A stretch of DNA of 64,000 nucleotides from NCBI GenBank assembly GCA_035647615.1, contig DASRND010000037.1, positions 1 to 64,000 of the forward strand, given 5' to 3'. The notes below the pieces were generated by a model that was not told the DNA's origin, did not search any database, and worked only from the letters and a program-made list of their open reading frames with translations. The stretch is from Bacteroidales bacterium. Lineage in GTDB: Bacteria > Bacteroidota > Bacteroidia > Bacteroidales > 4484-276. Shown in pieces: positions 9,002 to 17,836 of the stretch; positions within the stretch are counted from its first letter, which is position 1; the number at the start of each line of letters is the position of its first letter. The position numbers and the translations under genes were made by a program.

Positions 9002-10156
9002 CTATTCTTCAATAGGGGCAATCCAGTCGAGGTAATTATCCGGTGTGATTACACGATAACTGCTTTCGGGATAGGCTCTTGTCCAGGCTAATGGCGCCTT
9101 AGGCATCTTACGAGGATTCCATTTTATTTCGTATGCAAACAAGTTTCCCTGGCGCTCCTCAATCCAGTCGATCTCCTGCTGCTGATAAGTTCTCCAGAAA
9201 TAATTATTTGTGCGCAAGCCAGTGTAATGTTGAAATTTGATTCGTTCAGATAAAACATAATTTTCCCATAGCTCCCCCGTATCCTTACGTGATGAAAGGG
9301 GATTAAAATTATTCAGCATTGTGTTTAATATCCCGTTATCAAAAAAATACCAACGGCTTGTCTTTACAATCTCGGTTCTCAGATTCCTGCTAAAACCGGG
9401 GATTTTGTATATCACAAAAACTTTTGTTAGCAAATCGAGATAGCGCTCTACGGTATTTCTGCTCAAACCTAATTGGCGGCCAAGTTCCTCCAACGAAACT
9501 TCCTTCCCTGTTTGAAAAGCAATTAGCCTTAAAAGATTTAACATCTTGTCAGAATTTTTTATACCGTCAAATGCCAAAATATCCCTGAGCAAATACGAGC
9601 TGACGATCTCATTCAAATAATCAGATTTCTCCGAATTACTTTTTAAGGATAGAAGCTCGGGATAGCAACCATAAATCATTCTTTCTTCAAGTCTGGCTTT
9701 TGTTTCTACAAGGTTTTCATAATTCGAAAATTCCATTTGCGCAAAGGGAAACATAAGGAAAGTATATTTCCTGCCTGTGAGTGGCTCCCCCAAATTGTTA
9801 GTCAAATCAAACACTGACGAGCCTGTAGCAATTATTTTAAGCCCATCTATTGTGTCGATCATCAGTTTTAATATCAGCCCGATATCTGGAATCTTCTGTG
9901 CTTCGTCAAGAATGAATAATTTTGTGTTGCCAAGTAAACGCTTGTAGTTCTCGGCCGTGCGTGTTGATAATACATCAATGGTTGTTATTTCCTCCCCATT
10001 TAAAAACAGAAAAGGTTCTTCAAAATAGTTTTCCATTAAATCTTTCAGGAAGAGCGTTTTGCCAACACGTCGGGCACCGGCTATAATGAGCACCTTATTG
10101 GCCTGCAACTTAGTGAGAAAAAGGTTTTTGATGGCTCGATTTATAAAAATAGACAT
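9002..10156 (-). CDS. AAA ATPase with C-terminal DUF4143 domain
   Basis: 384 residues, full length for the AAA_14/DUF4143 family. It has a Walker A motif GARRVGKT (residues 27-34), a Walker B motif LFILDEAQ (80-87), and a sensor region ATGSSVFDLTNNLGEPLTGR. A winged-helix-like stretch (LEELGRQLGLSRNTVERYLDLL) follows, then the DUF4143 nuclease-like domain with WENYVLSERI, FWRTYQQQEIDWIEE and AYEIKW. Members are widespread and poorly characterised. The E-x-D-W and E-x-K pattern in the DUF4143 part resembles a PD-(D/E)XK nuclease core, but activity is unproven. The gene is isolated between repeat-rich intergenic regions, and none of its neighbours suggests a pathway. It is often found as an accessory, strain-variable gene. 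Confidence 0.85.
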   Translation of the reverse strand: MSIFINRAIKNLFLTKLQANKVLIIAGARRVGKTLFLKDLMENYFEEPFLFLNGEEITTIDVLSTRTAENYKRLLGNTKLFILDEAQKIPDIGLILKLMIDTIDGLKIIATGSSVFDLTNNLGEPLTGRKYTFLMFPFAQMEFSNYENLVETKARLEERMIYGCYPELLSLKSNSEKSDYLNEIVSSYLLRDILAFDGIKNSDKMLNLLRLIAFQTGKEVSLEELGRQLGLSRNTVERYLDLLTKVFVIYKIPGFSRNLRTEIVKTSRWYFFDNGILNTMLNNFNPLSSRKDTGELWENYVLSERIKFQHYTGLRTNNYFWRTYQQQEIDWIEERQGNLFAYEIKWNPRKMPKAPLAWTRAYPESSYRVITPDNYLDWIAPIEE

Positions 10157-10203
10157 TGATAAAAGCTTTTAAAATAGAAAACAAAAATAGAAATTTTCAA
10201 CCA

Positions 10204-10293
10204 CATTGAAGGAATTACTATAAATTACTTCAGTCCATTGAAGGAATTACATTGAATTACTTCAGTCCATTGAAGGAATTACAATAAATTACC
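10204..10293. repeat. Tandem repeat, 2.8 copies of a 32-bp unit
   Basis: Units at 10204-10235, 10236-10267 and 10268-10293 begin CATTGAAGGAATTAC and differ by a few bases. There are no spacers, so this is a direct tandem array and not CRISPR. It lies upstream of the DUF4143 gene. Confidence 0.85.
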
Positions 10294-10300
10294 ATAATAA

Positions 10301-10437
10301 CACCGCCGAGGTGGAGAGGCACGGAGGAAAATTAAAAGAAAAATATCTTTGCTCATTGTGGTTAAAAATAATTCGAGAAAATTCGCCTAATTGGCGGTAA
10401 TTTGTGGACAGGTGCGGACAGCAGGTTTATCCCATTA
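10301..10437. repeat. Composite of family F fragment and family B right half
   Basis: ACCGCCGAGGTGGAGAGGC (family F-like) is followed by the family B internal motif CTCATTGTGGTTAAA and the B right arm (TTCGCCTAATTGGCGG, then TTTGTGGACA). With the 32-bp array it fills the gene-free stretch 10157-10460. Confidence 0.65.
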
Positions 10438-10460
10438 TCAAAAAACATCCTCCTAAAACT

Positions 10461-10493
10461 TTTCACTTCGACCCTGTGTAAAAGCTACCTTTG
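10461..10493 (+). promoter_or_regulatory. Bacteroidota-type promoter for the BaiN-like gene
   Basis: A -33-like TTTC at 10461-10464 is followed after 21 nt by the -7 box TACCTTTG at 10486-10493. The ATG is at 10499, so the transcript would have almost no leader. Confidence 0.5.
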
Positions 10494-10498
10494 CCCCG

Positions 10499-11737
10499 AT
10501 GAATAATTATGATGTAATCGTTATTGGCGGAGGCCCTGCGGGTTTGCTGGCTGCAGGCCGTGCAGCAGAACTGGGTGGCCGGGTGCTGGTGCTCGAAAAA
10601 ATGCGGGAGCCCGGTCGCAAGCTTTTGATTAGTGGAAAAGGGCGGTGCAACGTTACCAACGATGCAGCGCTTAGCGAATTTATCAAGCACGTATTCCCCA
10701 ACGGAAGATTTTTGAAAGGCGCTTTTGGCCACTTTTTCTCCGGCGATCTCATCACACTGCTCAGCGACCAGGGCGTGGAAGTGACGCTGGAACGCGGGGG
10801 AAGATACTTCCCCGCAAGCAACAAATCAGCGGATGTGCTGCAGGCACTGCTTCGATGGCTTAAAGCTCTAAAGGTAGAAATAAGAACAGGCCACCGCGTC
10901 GAAAAACTGATTATCGAAGAAGCAACCATAAAAGGCCTGGTAGCGAATGGCCAAACATTTTTAGCAAAAAACATCATTCTGGCAACAGGCGGAAAATCCT
11001 ATCCGGCCACCGGCTCCAATGGCGACGGGTACATGCTGGCCCGTCAGGCCGGACATGGCCTGATAACTCCACGGCCCGCCCTGGTGCCCATCGAAACAAG
11101 CGGCGACATCGCCCAACAAATGCAGGGACTTACCCTTAAAAATGTGAATGCTGTTGTTTGGATAAACGGTAAAAAGGCGGGCGAAGAGTTTGGCGAAATG
11201 CTTTTTGCCCACTTTGGCCTGACGGGTCCGATTATCTTAACGCTAAGCCGGATAATCGTGGATGCCCTTCAGCAAAAACAGCGGGTGGAAGTAAGCATCG
11301 ACCTGAAGCCCGCCCTCGACGAGCAAAAACTCGACCTGCGGCTGTTGCGCGATTTGAACGATCATGGCAAAAAGAATTTTGACAATATGGTCAGAAGCTG
11401 GCTGCCCGCTTCCATGGTTCCCGTCTTTATAGATTTACTGCAGATAGACCCGTATAAAGAATGCCACCAGGTGAATGCACAGGAGCGAAAGAAAATTCGT
11501 ATGCTGCTCAAAGATTTTCGGCTGCAGGTAAGCGATCACCGTCCATTCAAAGAAGCCATCATTACCGCTGGTGGAATCCCCACTGCGGAAATAACTTCCA
11601 AAACCATGGAATCGAAGCTGGTGAAAGGCTTATTTTTCGCTGGCGAGATCATCGACCTGGATGCCGAAACCGGCGGCTACAATTTGCAAATCGCCTTTTC
11701 GACAGGTTGGCTCGCCGGAAATTCCATCCATTTGTAA
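10499..11737 (+). CDS. BaiN/HI0933-family FAD-dependent oxidoreductase
   Basis: 412 residues, the usual length for HI0933-like flavoproteins (BaiN/RdsA family). The N-terminal Rossmann motif VIGGGPAGLLAAGRAAE binds FAD, followed by the family signature PGRKLLISGKGRCNVTN. LATGGKSYPATGSNGDGY and, near the C-terminus, GLFFAGEIIDLDAETGGYNLQIAFSTG complete the FAD-binding pattern. The exact substrate of most members is unknown; some reduce bile-acid intermediates, but that cannot be assumed here. The protein is expected to be cytosolic because no signal peptide is present. It appears monocistronic, with its own promoter and repeat elements on both sides. Confidence 0.9.
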   Translation: MNNYDVIVIGGGPAGLLAAGRAAELGGRVLVLEKMREPGRKLLISGKGRCNVTNDAALSEFIKHVFPNGRFLKGAFGHFFSGDLITLLSDQGVEVTLERGGRYFPASNKSADVLQALLRWLKALKVEIRTGHRVEKLIIEEATIKGLVANGQTFLAKNIILATGGKSYPATGSNGDGYMLARQAGHGLITPRPALVPIETSGDIAQQMQGLTLKNVNAVVWINGKKAGEEFGEMLFAHFGLTGPIILTLSRIIVDALQQKQRVEVSIDLKPALDEQKLDLRLLRDLNDHGKKNFDNMVRSWLPASMVPVFIDLLQIDPYKECHQVNAQERKKIRMLLKDFRLQVSDHRPFKEAIITAGGIPTAEITSKTMESKLVKGLFFAGEIIDLDAETGGYNLQIAFSTGWLAGNSIHL

Positions 11738-11789
11738 GCCTGGGAAATTTATAAATCCTCCACAAGTTTAGCAAATTAAGTAAATGTTC

Positions 11790-11935
11790 TGCCTCACCCC
11801 CGGCACCTCTCCAATCGAAGAGGGGGAGCACTTCTGCGAGGCGATAGGGTTGTTGCCAAACGAAGCGCGTTGCTTTGGTTTTCGAAACATGCCACGAAAG
11901 AGAGCTCCCTTCCCCGTGTCGGGGATGGGGCTAAA
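11790..11935 (+). repeat. Family A dispersed repeat, diverged copy 3
   Basis: It matches copies 1 and 2 in order (GCCTCACCCC, CTTCTGCGAGGCG, ATAGGGTTGTTGCCAAACGA, CCACGAAAGAGAGCTCCCTT). The central palindrome has decayed (CACCTCTCCAATCGAAGAGG). It directly abuts a family B internal segment. Confidence 0.75.
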
Positions 11936-11941
11936 AAATAA

Positions 11942-12182
11942 AAACTACTTCTTTTTGAAATTTCTATGTCAGCCGGTCGACTGACGATAGAAAGTCGCGA
12001 TGAGGATGGTTACAAAATATTTATTCTTTGTGCACTTTGCGCCTTCTCTGTGCTCATTGTGGTTAAATAATAATTTTTGAAAATTCGCATCATTGGCGAA
12101 AATTCGTGGACAGTAGGTTTATCCACTACTTACCACGAATTATGCAAATGAACACGAAAAAGAATTAGCAGAAATTCGTGGA
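11942..12182 (+). repeat. Family B element (left arm lost) plus a mini-copy
   Basis: 11942-12122 carries the family B internal hairpin TTTCTATGTCAGCCGGTCGA/ACGATAGAAAGTCGC, the CTCATTGTGGTTAAA motif and the right arm (CATTGGCGAAAATTCGTGG). 12131-12182 is a short version with both termini (CCACGAATTATGCAAATG and AGAAATTCGTGG) but no internal part. The gene-free stretch 11738-12358 is otherwise empty. Confidence 0.65.
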
Positions 12183-12303
12183 TAGCATGGCTTTTCTTTT
12201 AACAAACCTTTGCATTTTATTCTTCTATTATTTAGAATCATTTTAAACAAGTAGTCCAATTCCTTGTTTGAAAATGTCAAGAACCTAAATAAATTAATTG
12301 ATG

Positions 12304-12339
12304 AAAGCGACCGGCGATGTCAAAGCCAGCCGCTTTTTT
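12304..12339 (+). terminator. Terminator-like hairpin 20 nt upstream of a lipoprotein start
   Basis: The arms AAAGCGACCGGC (12304-12315) and GCCAGCCGCTTT (12325-12336) pair with one mismatch and one wobble, followed directly by a run of T. It precedes the ATG at 12359, so it could act as an attenuator in the leader or end an upstream transcript. Confidence 0.5.
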
Positions 12340-12358
12340 AACCTTAAAAATTACAACT

Positions 12359-13864
12359 ATGACTTTAAAAAATGTGACGTATTACCTTGCTATCCTAGGT
12401 TTTTTAGCGGGTACTCTATTCTTGAGCTCCTGTGAAAAAGACGATGACGAACCTCAGGTTGACCCATCTGAAGTAACTGCCGATGCTGGTACTGATATCC
12501 AAACGGGAATAAATGAGGAAGTAACGTTGGATGGTTCCGGATCGACCACTTCAGAAGGAACCCTAAGTTATCTTTGGGACTTGATGTCTTCGCCCAATGG
12601 AAGTGTGGCAAGAATAGAAGATGCTACTTCCAAGAGGGCCAGTTTTACTCCCGACAAAGAAGGAGCATACAACATCAGACTAACCGTATCGGTGGGTGGA
12701 ACGAGCAAATCGGATAACATCACCGTTACAGCTTCATCCGGCCCTATCGAACTTCCATGCTCCCAGATTAATGAAGAGATGACACTGGATAAAAAATATG
12801 AAGGAGTCGTTTACCATGTCCCGTGCATGATACGGGTTAATGCTGGATTGATAATCGAACCAGGTGTCACCGTTCAGTTTGCTCAGGGTGCCGGCTTCCA
12901 ATTCAGTGATTATGGAGAGAGGGAAGGTTATCTAAAGGCTGTCGGAACTGAGCAGGATTCCATCCGATTTACCGGCGCAATTAAAACAGAAGGTGCCTGG
13001 GATCAGCTCAAGATAGGTTCCGGTGATCTGAGAAACACCATGAAATATTGTATCGTTGAGTATGCCGGATCACAAGACGGAAGTAAAGCCGCGATCCAAG
13101 TGGATAGTGATAGCAAAATAGAACTCAAAAACTCGCTTGTCCGACGTAGCAGTGGTTACGGGATGTTTGTGACTGATAAAGGAAATATTAAAGGATTTGC
13201 TAACAATATCTTTACACAAAACAAGAGTTATCCGCTGCACATTGCTGCCAACAAAGTATCGCAGCTCGATGGCCGTGGCACCAGCTACACCGGTAATGCT
13301 ACTGATGACGGAGCAAACCGCGATGAGATTTATGTATTTTCTAATTCGCTTTACGATCGGGGCTACATCACCGGACAGGAACCCCATGTATGGACCGATC
13401 CCGGTGTCCCTTTCTTTATCAACGAGTTACTTTACGTTGGCAAAGACGCTGAAGGAACATTGCGCATTATGCCGGGCTGCGAAATCACTTTTGGACAGAA
13501 CTTCGGTATGACGGTCGATCGATACAATGCTTCTTTGCAGGTTATGGGGACCGCTGACGACAAAGTAACGTTCCGGGGTCGTAATGGCCAGGGATCGTGG
13601 AACGGAATTTACCTAAACACCAATAACCTTGAAAACACCATCCAATATGCGGTGATAACTGATGGCGGTCAGTCGAAGATGGGGAGTCAGTTTGATAATC
13701 CGGCAAACCTGAGTCTCGGATACAACGACGCCATTACGTTAAGCCTCGATAATGTACAGATTAATAACAGTGCCGGCTGCGGTATCGTCGAGAGTGGAAC
13801 CGTCAATCTCACCACCAACAACGTTACTTTTAGCGGTAACACCGGAAATGACTATTGTAACTAA
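12359..13864 (+). CDS. Surface lipoprotein with PKD-like domain and parallel beta-helix
   Basis: 501 residues from ATG 12359, chosen because it begins a clean lipoprotein signal: Lys near the N-terminus, a hydrophobic stretch, then the lipobox LSSC. The residues after the cysteine (EKDDDE) match the acidic lipoprotein export signal that sends Bacteroidota lipoproteins to the cell surface. Residues about 35-130 are a PKD/REJ-like Ig domain (ADAGTDIQTG, LDGSGSTTSEGTLSYLWDL). The rest has the Asn-rich short-strand pattern of a right-handed beta-helix (LKNSLVRRSSGYGMFV, VQINNSAGCGIVESG). Similar Bacteroidota proteins bind or process surface glycans, but no catalytic residues can be identified. 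A strong terminator follows. Confidence 0.8.
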   Translation: MTLKNVTYYLAILGFLAGTLFLSSCEKDDDEPQVDPSEVTADAGTDIQTGINEEVTLDGSGSTTSEGTLSYLWDLMSSPNGSVARIEDATSKRASFTPDKEGAYNIRLTVSVGGTSKSDNITVTASSGPIELPCSQINEEMTLDKKYEGVVYHVPCMIRVNAGLIIEPGVTVQFAQGAGFQFSDYGEREGYLKAVGTEQDSIRFTGAIKTEGAWDQLKIGSGDLRNTMKYCIVEYAGSQDGSKAAIQVDSDSKIELKNSLVRRSSGYGMFVTDKGNIKGFANNIFTQNKSYPLHIAANKVSQLDGRGTSYTGNATDDGANRDEIYVFSNSLYDRGYITGQEPHVWTDPGVPFFINELLYVGKDAEGTLRIMPGCEITFGQNFGMTVDRYNASLQVMGTADDKVTFRGRNGQGSWNGIYLNTNNLENTIQYAVITDGGQSKMGSQFDNPANLSLGYNDAITLSLDNVQINNSAGCGIVESGTVNLTTNNVTFSGNTGNDYCN

Positions 13865-13927
13865 GCCGTTTTCGTTTTGACACGCTTTCACAAGTTTATC
13901 TAGAATAATTATTAATCAAGTCAGTCC

Positions 13928-13982
13928 AGCCTGGTTAATTCTCAAGCTTCACAAAGCCGGGAATTAATCAGGCTTTTTTTTT
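13928..13982 (+). terminator. Intrinsic terminator after the lipoprotein gene
   Basis: A 14-bp stem (AGCCTGGTTAATTC at 13928-13941 with GAATTAATCAGGCT at 13961-13974, one G-U pair) is followed by eight or more T. Confidence 0.9.
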
Positions 13983-14046
13983 GGATGAAAAATAGCGACA
14001 AAAATAGATGATCCCTACTTTCGTAACACGTCGACAAGAAAACAAT

Positions 14047-14177
14047 CCACGAATTCACACGAATTAAGCTAATGAACACGAAAAATGATTGCAGCTTGTT
14101 TTGACTTTTGTCTCCTTTACGCTCATCGAGATTAAAAAATAATTCGCGACAATTCGCCTTATTGGCGAAAATTCGTG
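14047..14177. repeat. Family B element with internal deletion
   Basis: The left terminus TCCACGAATTCACACGAATT and the right terminus (TTATTGGCGAAAATTCGTGG) bracket a shortened interior. The ends are inverted relative to each other, like a MITE. No gene is supportable in 13983-14204. Confidence 0.7.
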
Positions 14178-14204
14178 GACGATTCTTCTTGGACGATTCT
14201 TTGT

Positions 14205-14212
14205 TACTTTTG
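14205..14212 (+). promoter_or_regulatory. -7 box TACTTTTG upstream of lpxH
   Basis: It matches the Bacteroidota TAnnTTTG consensus and lies 31 nt before the GTG start. No clear -33 TTTG is visible at the right distance. Confidence 0.45.
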
Positions 14213-14243
14213 CGGCTCATAGCTATCTAATCCGACAACGACA

Positions 14244-15020
14244 GTGCAGGCAGGAAAGAAGATATATTTTGCATCAGATTTTCATTTTGGAATCCCCGAC
14301 GCGGCCGAGAGCAAACAGCGCGAGCAGCGGTTTGTGCAATGGCTCGAAAGCATCCGCGCCGATGCGCAAGAAATTTTCCTGATGGGCGACCTGTTCGATT
14401 TCTGGTTTGAATACCATCGTGTAGTTCCCAAAGGATATGTGCGACTACTGGGCAAGCTTGCCGAGCTAACCGATGCAGGCATTCCGATACATCTTTTTCG
14501 CGGCAACCACGACATGTGGGCGTTCGATTATCTGCAATCGGAAGTGGGCGTAATGTTGCACCGCCAGCCGATGGTTCGCACCTTTGGCGGCAAACGCTTT
14601 TATCTGGCACATGGCGACGGACTGGGGCCAGGCGATCGGGGGTATAAATTTATCAAATATGTTTTCGAGCGCAAGATCAACCGTTTCCTTTTCAACTGGA
14701 TTCATCCCGACATTGGCGTAAAGCTGGGACTTTTCTGGAGTGGGCGCAGCCGTTACGGCCATCAAAAGCCAGAAGCTGTCGAAAAAGAAAAACGCCTGCT
14801 CGAAAATATTCATCAGTCGCGCCTGGCGCAACATTGCAACGAAGTGCTAAAAGACGATCCCACAATAGATTATTTCATTTTTGGCCATTGGCATGTGGAG
14901 CAAATCCATGAACTGTCGCCCGGCCATTATTACATCCATCTGGGCGACTGGATCAACCGTTACTCTTATGGCGTGTACGATGGGGAGCAGTTTACGCTGA
15001 AACATTTCGACAAAAAATAA
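14244..15020 (+). CDS. lpxH: UDP-2,3-diacylglucosamine diphosphatase (LpxH family)
   Basis: 258 residues from a GTG start; no ATG is close enough to keep the first strand. LpxH removes UMP from UDP-2,3-diacylglucosamine to give lipid X in lipid A synthesis, at the inner face of the cytoplasmic membrane. The calcineurin-like phosphoesterase metal ligands are all visible: D12-x-H14, GD49LFD52, GNHD (87-90), H123 in AHGDG, and H215/H217 in GHWH. The segment FLFNWIHPDIGVKLG and SRYGHQK match the Bacteroidota LpxH/YbbF-like form. Other lipid A or LPS genes in this window (lpxK, lptE) are not adjacent. The gene appears to stand alone, with a family D hairpin after it. Confidence 0.88.
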   Translation: MQAGKKIYFASDFHFGIPDAAESKQREQRFVQWLESIRADAQEIFLMGDLFDFWFEYHRVVPKGYVRLLGKLAELTDAGIPIHLFRGNHDMWAFDYLQSEVGVMLHRQPMVRTFGGKRFYLAHGDGLGPGDRGYKFIKYVFERKINRFLFNWIHPDIGVKLGLFWSGRSRYGHQKPEAVEKEKRLLENIHQSRLAQHCNEVLKDDPTIDYFIFGHWHVEQIHELSPGHYYIHLGDWINRYSYGVYDGEQFTLKHFDKK

Positions 15021-15049
15021 CCCACCAGCTTCAGGAAATTTTCAATAGA

Positions 15050-15165
15050 CAAAATCCAAATGACAAATAAATCTCAATATTAAAAAAATCAATAAACCAA
15101 ACCTTTACATTGTTTGAGATTTCATTCTTGAGATTTATTGGATTTTGTTCAATTATTTTTTGTGA
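15050..15165. repeat. Family D AT-rich hairpin, copy 1
   Basis: AAAATCCAAATGACAAATAA on the left pairs imperfectly with TTGAGATTTATTGGATTTTG on the right. It lies between the convergent lpxH and gap genes and may act as a transcription barrier. Confidence 0.6.
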
Positions 15166-15207
15166 TTTTCTTTCTGATTCAAACAAAGGCCTAACCCGTA
15201 AGTCCCC

Positions 15208-16218
15208 TTACACAAACTTCTCTATCAGCTCTGCGAGGCGCGTAGCGTATCCCATTTCGTTGTCGTACCAGGCCACCACTTTTATCAGTTTGTCGTTTTC
15301 GCCCAGCACTGCTGTCAGTCCGGCGTCGAAGATTGCCGAGTGGGTGTTGCCGATGATGTCGATGCTTACGATTGGGTCGGTGGTATATTCGAGAATTCCT
15401 TTGAGGCGTCCGTTGGCAGCCTTTTCAAAAGCTTTGTTGATGCCCTGGATGCTGGCAGGTTTACGCAGGTAGCAGGTGAGGTCGGTGAGGGAGCCGTTGG
15501 GCACAGGTACGCGGATGCCGGCGCCGCCAAGGTTGCCAGTGAGATGCGGAAAGATGCGCGTGGCAGCTTTGGCAGCACCAGTGGTGGTGGGCACGATTGA
15601 GTAAGCAGCAGCGCGTCCACGGCGCAGGTCTTTGTGGGGCGCGTCGAGCAGGTGCTGGTCTTTGGTGTAGGAATGCACAGTAGTGATAAAACCCTTCTCC
15701 ACACCCCACAGCTCGTCGAGGATCATGATGAGTGGCGCAACGTTGTTGGTGGTGCAGGAGGCGTTGCTAATGATGCGGTCGTTGCGGTTGATCAGGTGAT
15801 CATTAACACCCAAAACAATATATTGAATGCTCTCGCTGTCGTCTTGTGCGGGAGCAGAAATCACCACTTTGCGGGCGCCTGCTTTCAGGTGGCGTTCAGC
15901 GTCGGGCCGTGCAGTAAAACGTCCGGTGGATTCCACCACCACATCAATATTCATTTCGCCCCAAGGCAGCAGATCAGGGTTTTCCTGCGAAAAGACGGCT
16001 ACTTTTTTTCCATCGATAATCAATTCTTTTTCGGTACAACTTACCGGAGCCGGATAATGCCCTTGCGAAGAGTCGTATTTCAGCAAATGACAGAGTGTAT
16101 GTGTGTCGGTGAGATCGTTGATGGCCACCAACTCCAGGTTTTCGTGCAAACGCATCTGCCGGCAAAAGATGCGGCCGATCCTTCCAAACCCATTGATGGC
16201 TACTCTTATTTTGGTCAT
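15208..16218 (-). CDS. gap: Glyceraldehyde-3-phosphate dehydrogenase, type I (stand-alone paralogue)
   Basis: 336 residues from ATG 16218. An upstream in-frame extension has no GAPDH similarity. The enzyme oxidises glyceraldehyde 3-phosphate to 1,3-bisphosphoglycerate with NAD+ in cytosolic glycolysis or gluconeogenesis. Key features are intact: the NAD motif INGFGRIGR, Asp35 in VAIND (NAD preference), catalytic Cys155 in SNASCTTN, His182 in HSYTKDQ, the phosphate loop PTTTGAAKA, the phosphate-site Arg in GIRVPVP, and YDNEMGYA. This is one of three GAPDH homologues in the window and the only one not in the 43.9-45.9 kb pair. It is divergent from the M20 peptidase gene. Confidence 0.93.
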   Translation of the reverse strand: MTKIRVAINGFGRIGRIFCRQMRLHENLELVAINDLTDTHTLCHLLKYDSSQGHYPAPVSCTEKELIIDGKKVAVFSQENPDLLPWGEMNIDVVVESTGRFTARPDAERHLKAGARKVVISAPAQDDSESIQYIVLGVNDHLINRNDRIISNASCTTNNVAPLIMILDELWGVEKGFITTVHSYTKDQHLLDAPHKDLRRGRAAAYSIVPTTTGAAKAATRIFPHLTGNLGGAGIRVPVPNGSLTDLTCYLRKPASIQGINKAFEKAANGRLKGILEYTTDPIVSIDIIGNTHSAIFDAGLTAVLGENDKLIKVVAWYDNEMGYATRLAELIEKFV

Positions 16219-16265
16219 AAGTTCGTCAGATTTATTATTTTTACACTTTCTTGATTTATAGCCGC

Positions 16266-16273
16266 CAAAAGTA
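16266..16273 (-). promoter_or_regulatory. -7 box TACTTTTG upstream of gap (15208-16218)
   Basis: A consensus TAnnTTTG on the minus strand, 48 nt before the ATG, in the 119-bp divergent region shared with the M20 peptidase. Confidence 0.45.
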
Positions 16274-16337
16274 GTAAAAAGGAGGCGGGCTACTCTGGCA
16301 TGAATACAATCAAATACTAACAAATATTTCTACAATA

Positions 16338-17714
16338 ATGGAACATATCAAAACTTACATCGACGAAAACAAAGACCGTTTTCTTGAAGAACTTTTCGAA
16401 CTCATCCGCATTCCTTCTGTAAGCTCGCTTGCAGAGCACAAAAACGACATGAAACGGGCAGCAGAATCCTGGAAGAAGACTCTGCTCTCGGCCGGTGCCG
16501 ACAAGGCAGAAGTGATGCCTTCGGCCGGCAATCCGGTAGTGTATGGCGAAAAAATGATCGACCCGTCAAAACCTACCGTGCTGGTGTATGCGCATTACGA
16601 TGTGATGCCGGTGGATCCGCTGGAGCTGTGGAAAACCAAACCTTTTGAGCCTGTAGTAAAAGACGGCAAGATTTGGGCACGCGGCGCCGACGACGACAAA
16701 GGTCAGTCGTTTATGCACGCCAAAGCTTTTGAGCTGATGGTAAAAACCAACACGCTGCCGTGCAACGTAAAATTTATGATTGAAGGTGAAGAAGAGATAG
16801 GTTCGCCAAGCCTGGGCGCCTTCTGCGAAAAGCACAAAGAGATGCTCAAGGCCGACATCATCCTGGTTTCCGACACCGGAATGATAGCTCCCGACATCCC
16901 TTCCATCACCACCGGCCTGCGCGGGCTGGCTTACATGCAGGTGAAAGTGACCGGACCAAACCGCGACCTGCACTCCGGCCTTTATGGCGGTGCGGTGGCC
17001 AACCCCATCAACATTCTTGCACAGATGATTGCTAAACTCACCGACGAGAATAATCACATCACCATCCCCGGATTCTACGACGACGTGCTGGAAGTGTCAA
17101 AAAAGGAACGTGAAATGATGGCCAAAGCGCCGTTTAATTTGGAAGAATACAAAAAAGCCATCGACATCCGCGATGTGCAAGGCGAAAAAGGTTATGCCAC
17201 CAACGAACGCACCGGCATACGTCCGTCGCTCGACGTGAACGGCATCTGGGGCGGCTACTCCGGCGAAGGCGCCAAGACAGTGATCGCTTCGACGGCACAT
17301 GCCAAGATTTCGATGCGGCTGGTGCCAGATCAGGATCATCATAAGATCGCTAAGCTTTTCGAAAAACATTTTAAAGCTATTGCTCCCGACAGCGTTCGCG
17401 TTGAGGTGGAAGAGCTGCATGGCGGATACGCGTACGTTTCGCCCACAGATATGATCGCCTACCAGGCTGCCGACAAAGCCTACACCGCGACTTTCGGCAA
17501 ACGCCCTGTGCCTGTGCGCAGCGGCGGCAGCATCCCTATCATCTCTACTTTTGAGAAGATTTTGGGCATCAAATCCATTCTCATGGGTTTTGGCCTGGAA
17601 GCCGACGCCATACACTCGCCCAACGAAAACTATCCGCTCTTCAACTTCTACAAAGGCATCGAAACCATTCCTTATTTTTATAAATATTTTACCGAGATGA
17701 TGGCGGAGAAATAG
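16338..17714 (+). CDS. M20-family dipeptidase (CNDP-like)
   Basis: 458 residues, typical of M20 dipeptidases. It is expected to hydrolyse dipeptides in the cytosol with two bound zinc ions. Visible motifs: H86-x-D88 in AHYDVMPVDP, the bridging-Asp motif GADDDKGQ (116-123), the catalytic glutamates in EGEEEIGS (149-156), SDTG for the next ligand, and a C-terminal His in IHSPNENY. The dimerisation-domain motif RDLHSGLYGG is also present, as in carnosinase-type dipeptidases. The specific substrate cannot be read from sequence. The gene is divergent from gap and followed by a family D hairpin, so it is probably monocistronic. Confidence 0.9.
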   Translation: MEHIKTYIDENKDRFLEELFELIRIPSVSSLAEHKNDMKRAAESWKKTLLSAGADKAEVMPSAGNPVVYGEKMIDPSKPTVLVYAHYDVMPVDPLELWKTKPFEPVVKDGKIWARGADDDKGQSFMHAKAFELMVKTNTLPCNVKFMIEGEEEIGSPSLGAFCEKHKEMLKADIILVSDTGMIAPDIPSITTGLRGLAYMQVKVTGPNRDLHSGLYGGAVANPINILAQMIAKLTDENNHITIPGFYDDVLEVSKKEREMMAKAPFNLEEYKKAIDIRDVQGEKGYATNERTGIRPSLDVNGIWGGYSGEGAKTVIASTAHAKISMRLVPDQDHHKIAKLFEKHFKAIAPDSVRVEVEELHGGYAYVSPTDMIAYQAADKAYTATFGKRPVPVRSGGSIPIISTFEKILGIKSILMGFGLEADAIHSPNENYPLFNFYKGIETIPYFYKYFTEMMAEK

Positions 17715-17723
17715 AGGGCAAGT

Positions 17724-17835
17724 TCCAAATCACAAAGAACAAATTTCAAATATTCGGAGCAGCTTGCATCTTGGGATTTAGATTTTGAGCTTTATCTCGC
17801 TCTTTGTTTTTTGAAATTTGTAATTTAGAAATTCC
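17724..17835. repeat. Family D AT-rich hairpin, copy 2
   Basis: Left arm TTCCAAATCACAAAGAACAA and right arm TTTTTTGAAATTTGTAATTT are imperfect inverted repeats. Confidence 0.6.
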
Positions 17836-17836
17836 T

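Noticed and set aside
10204..10293. Possible CRISPR array
   Set aside because: The units are 32 bp but directly adjacent, with no spacers, only 2.8 copies and no cas genes nearby.
13942..14220. 92-aa minus-strand ORF
   Set aside because: It lies in the family B element between a terminator and lpxH; no coding pattern.
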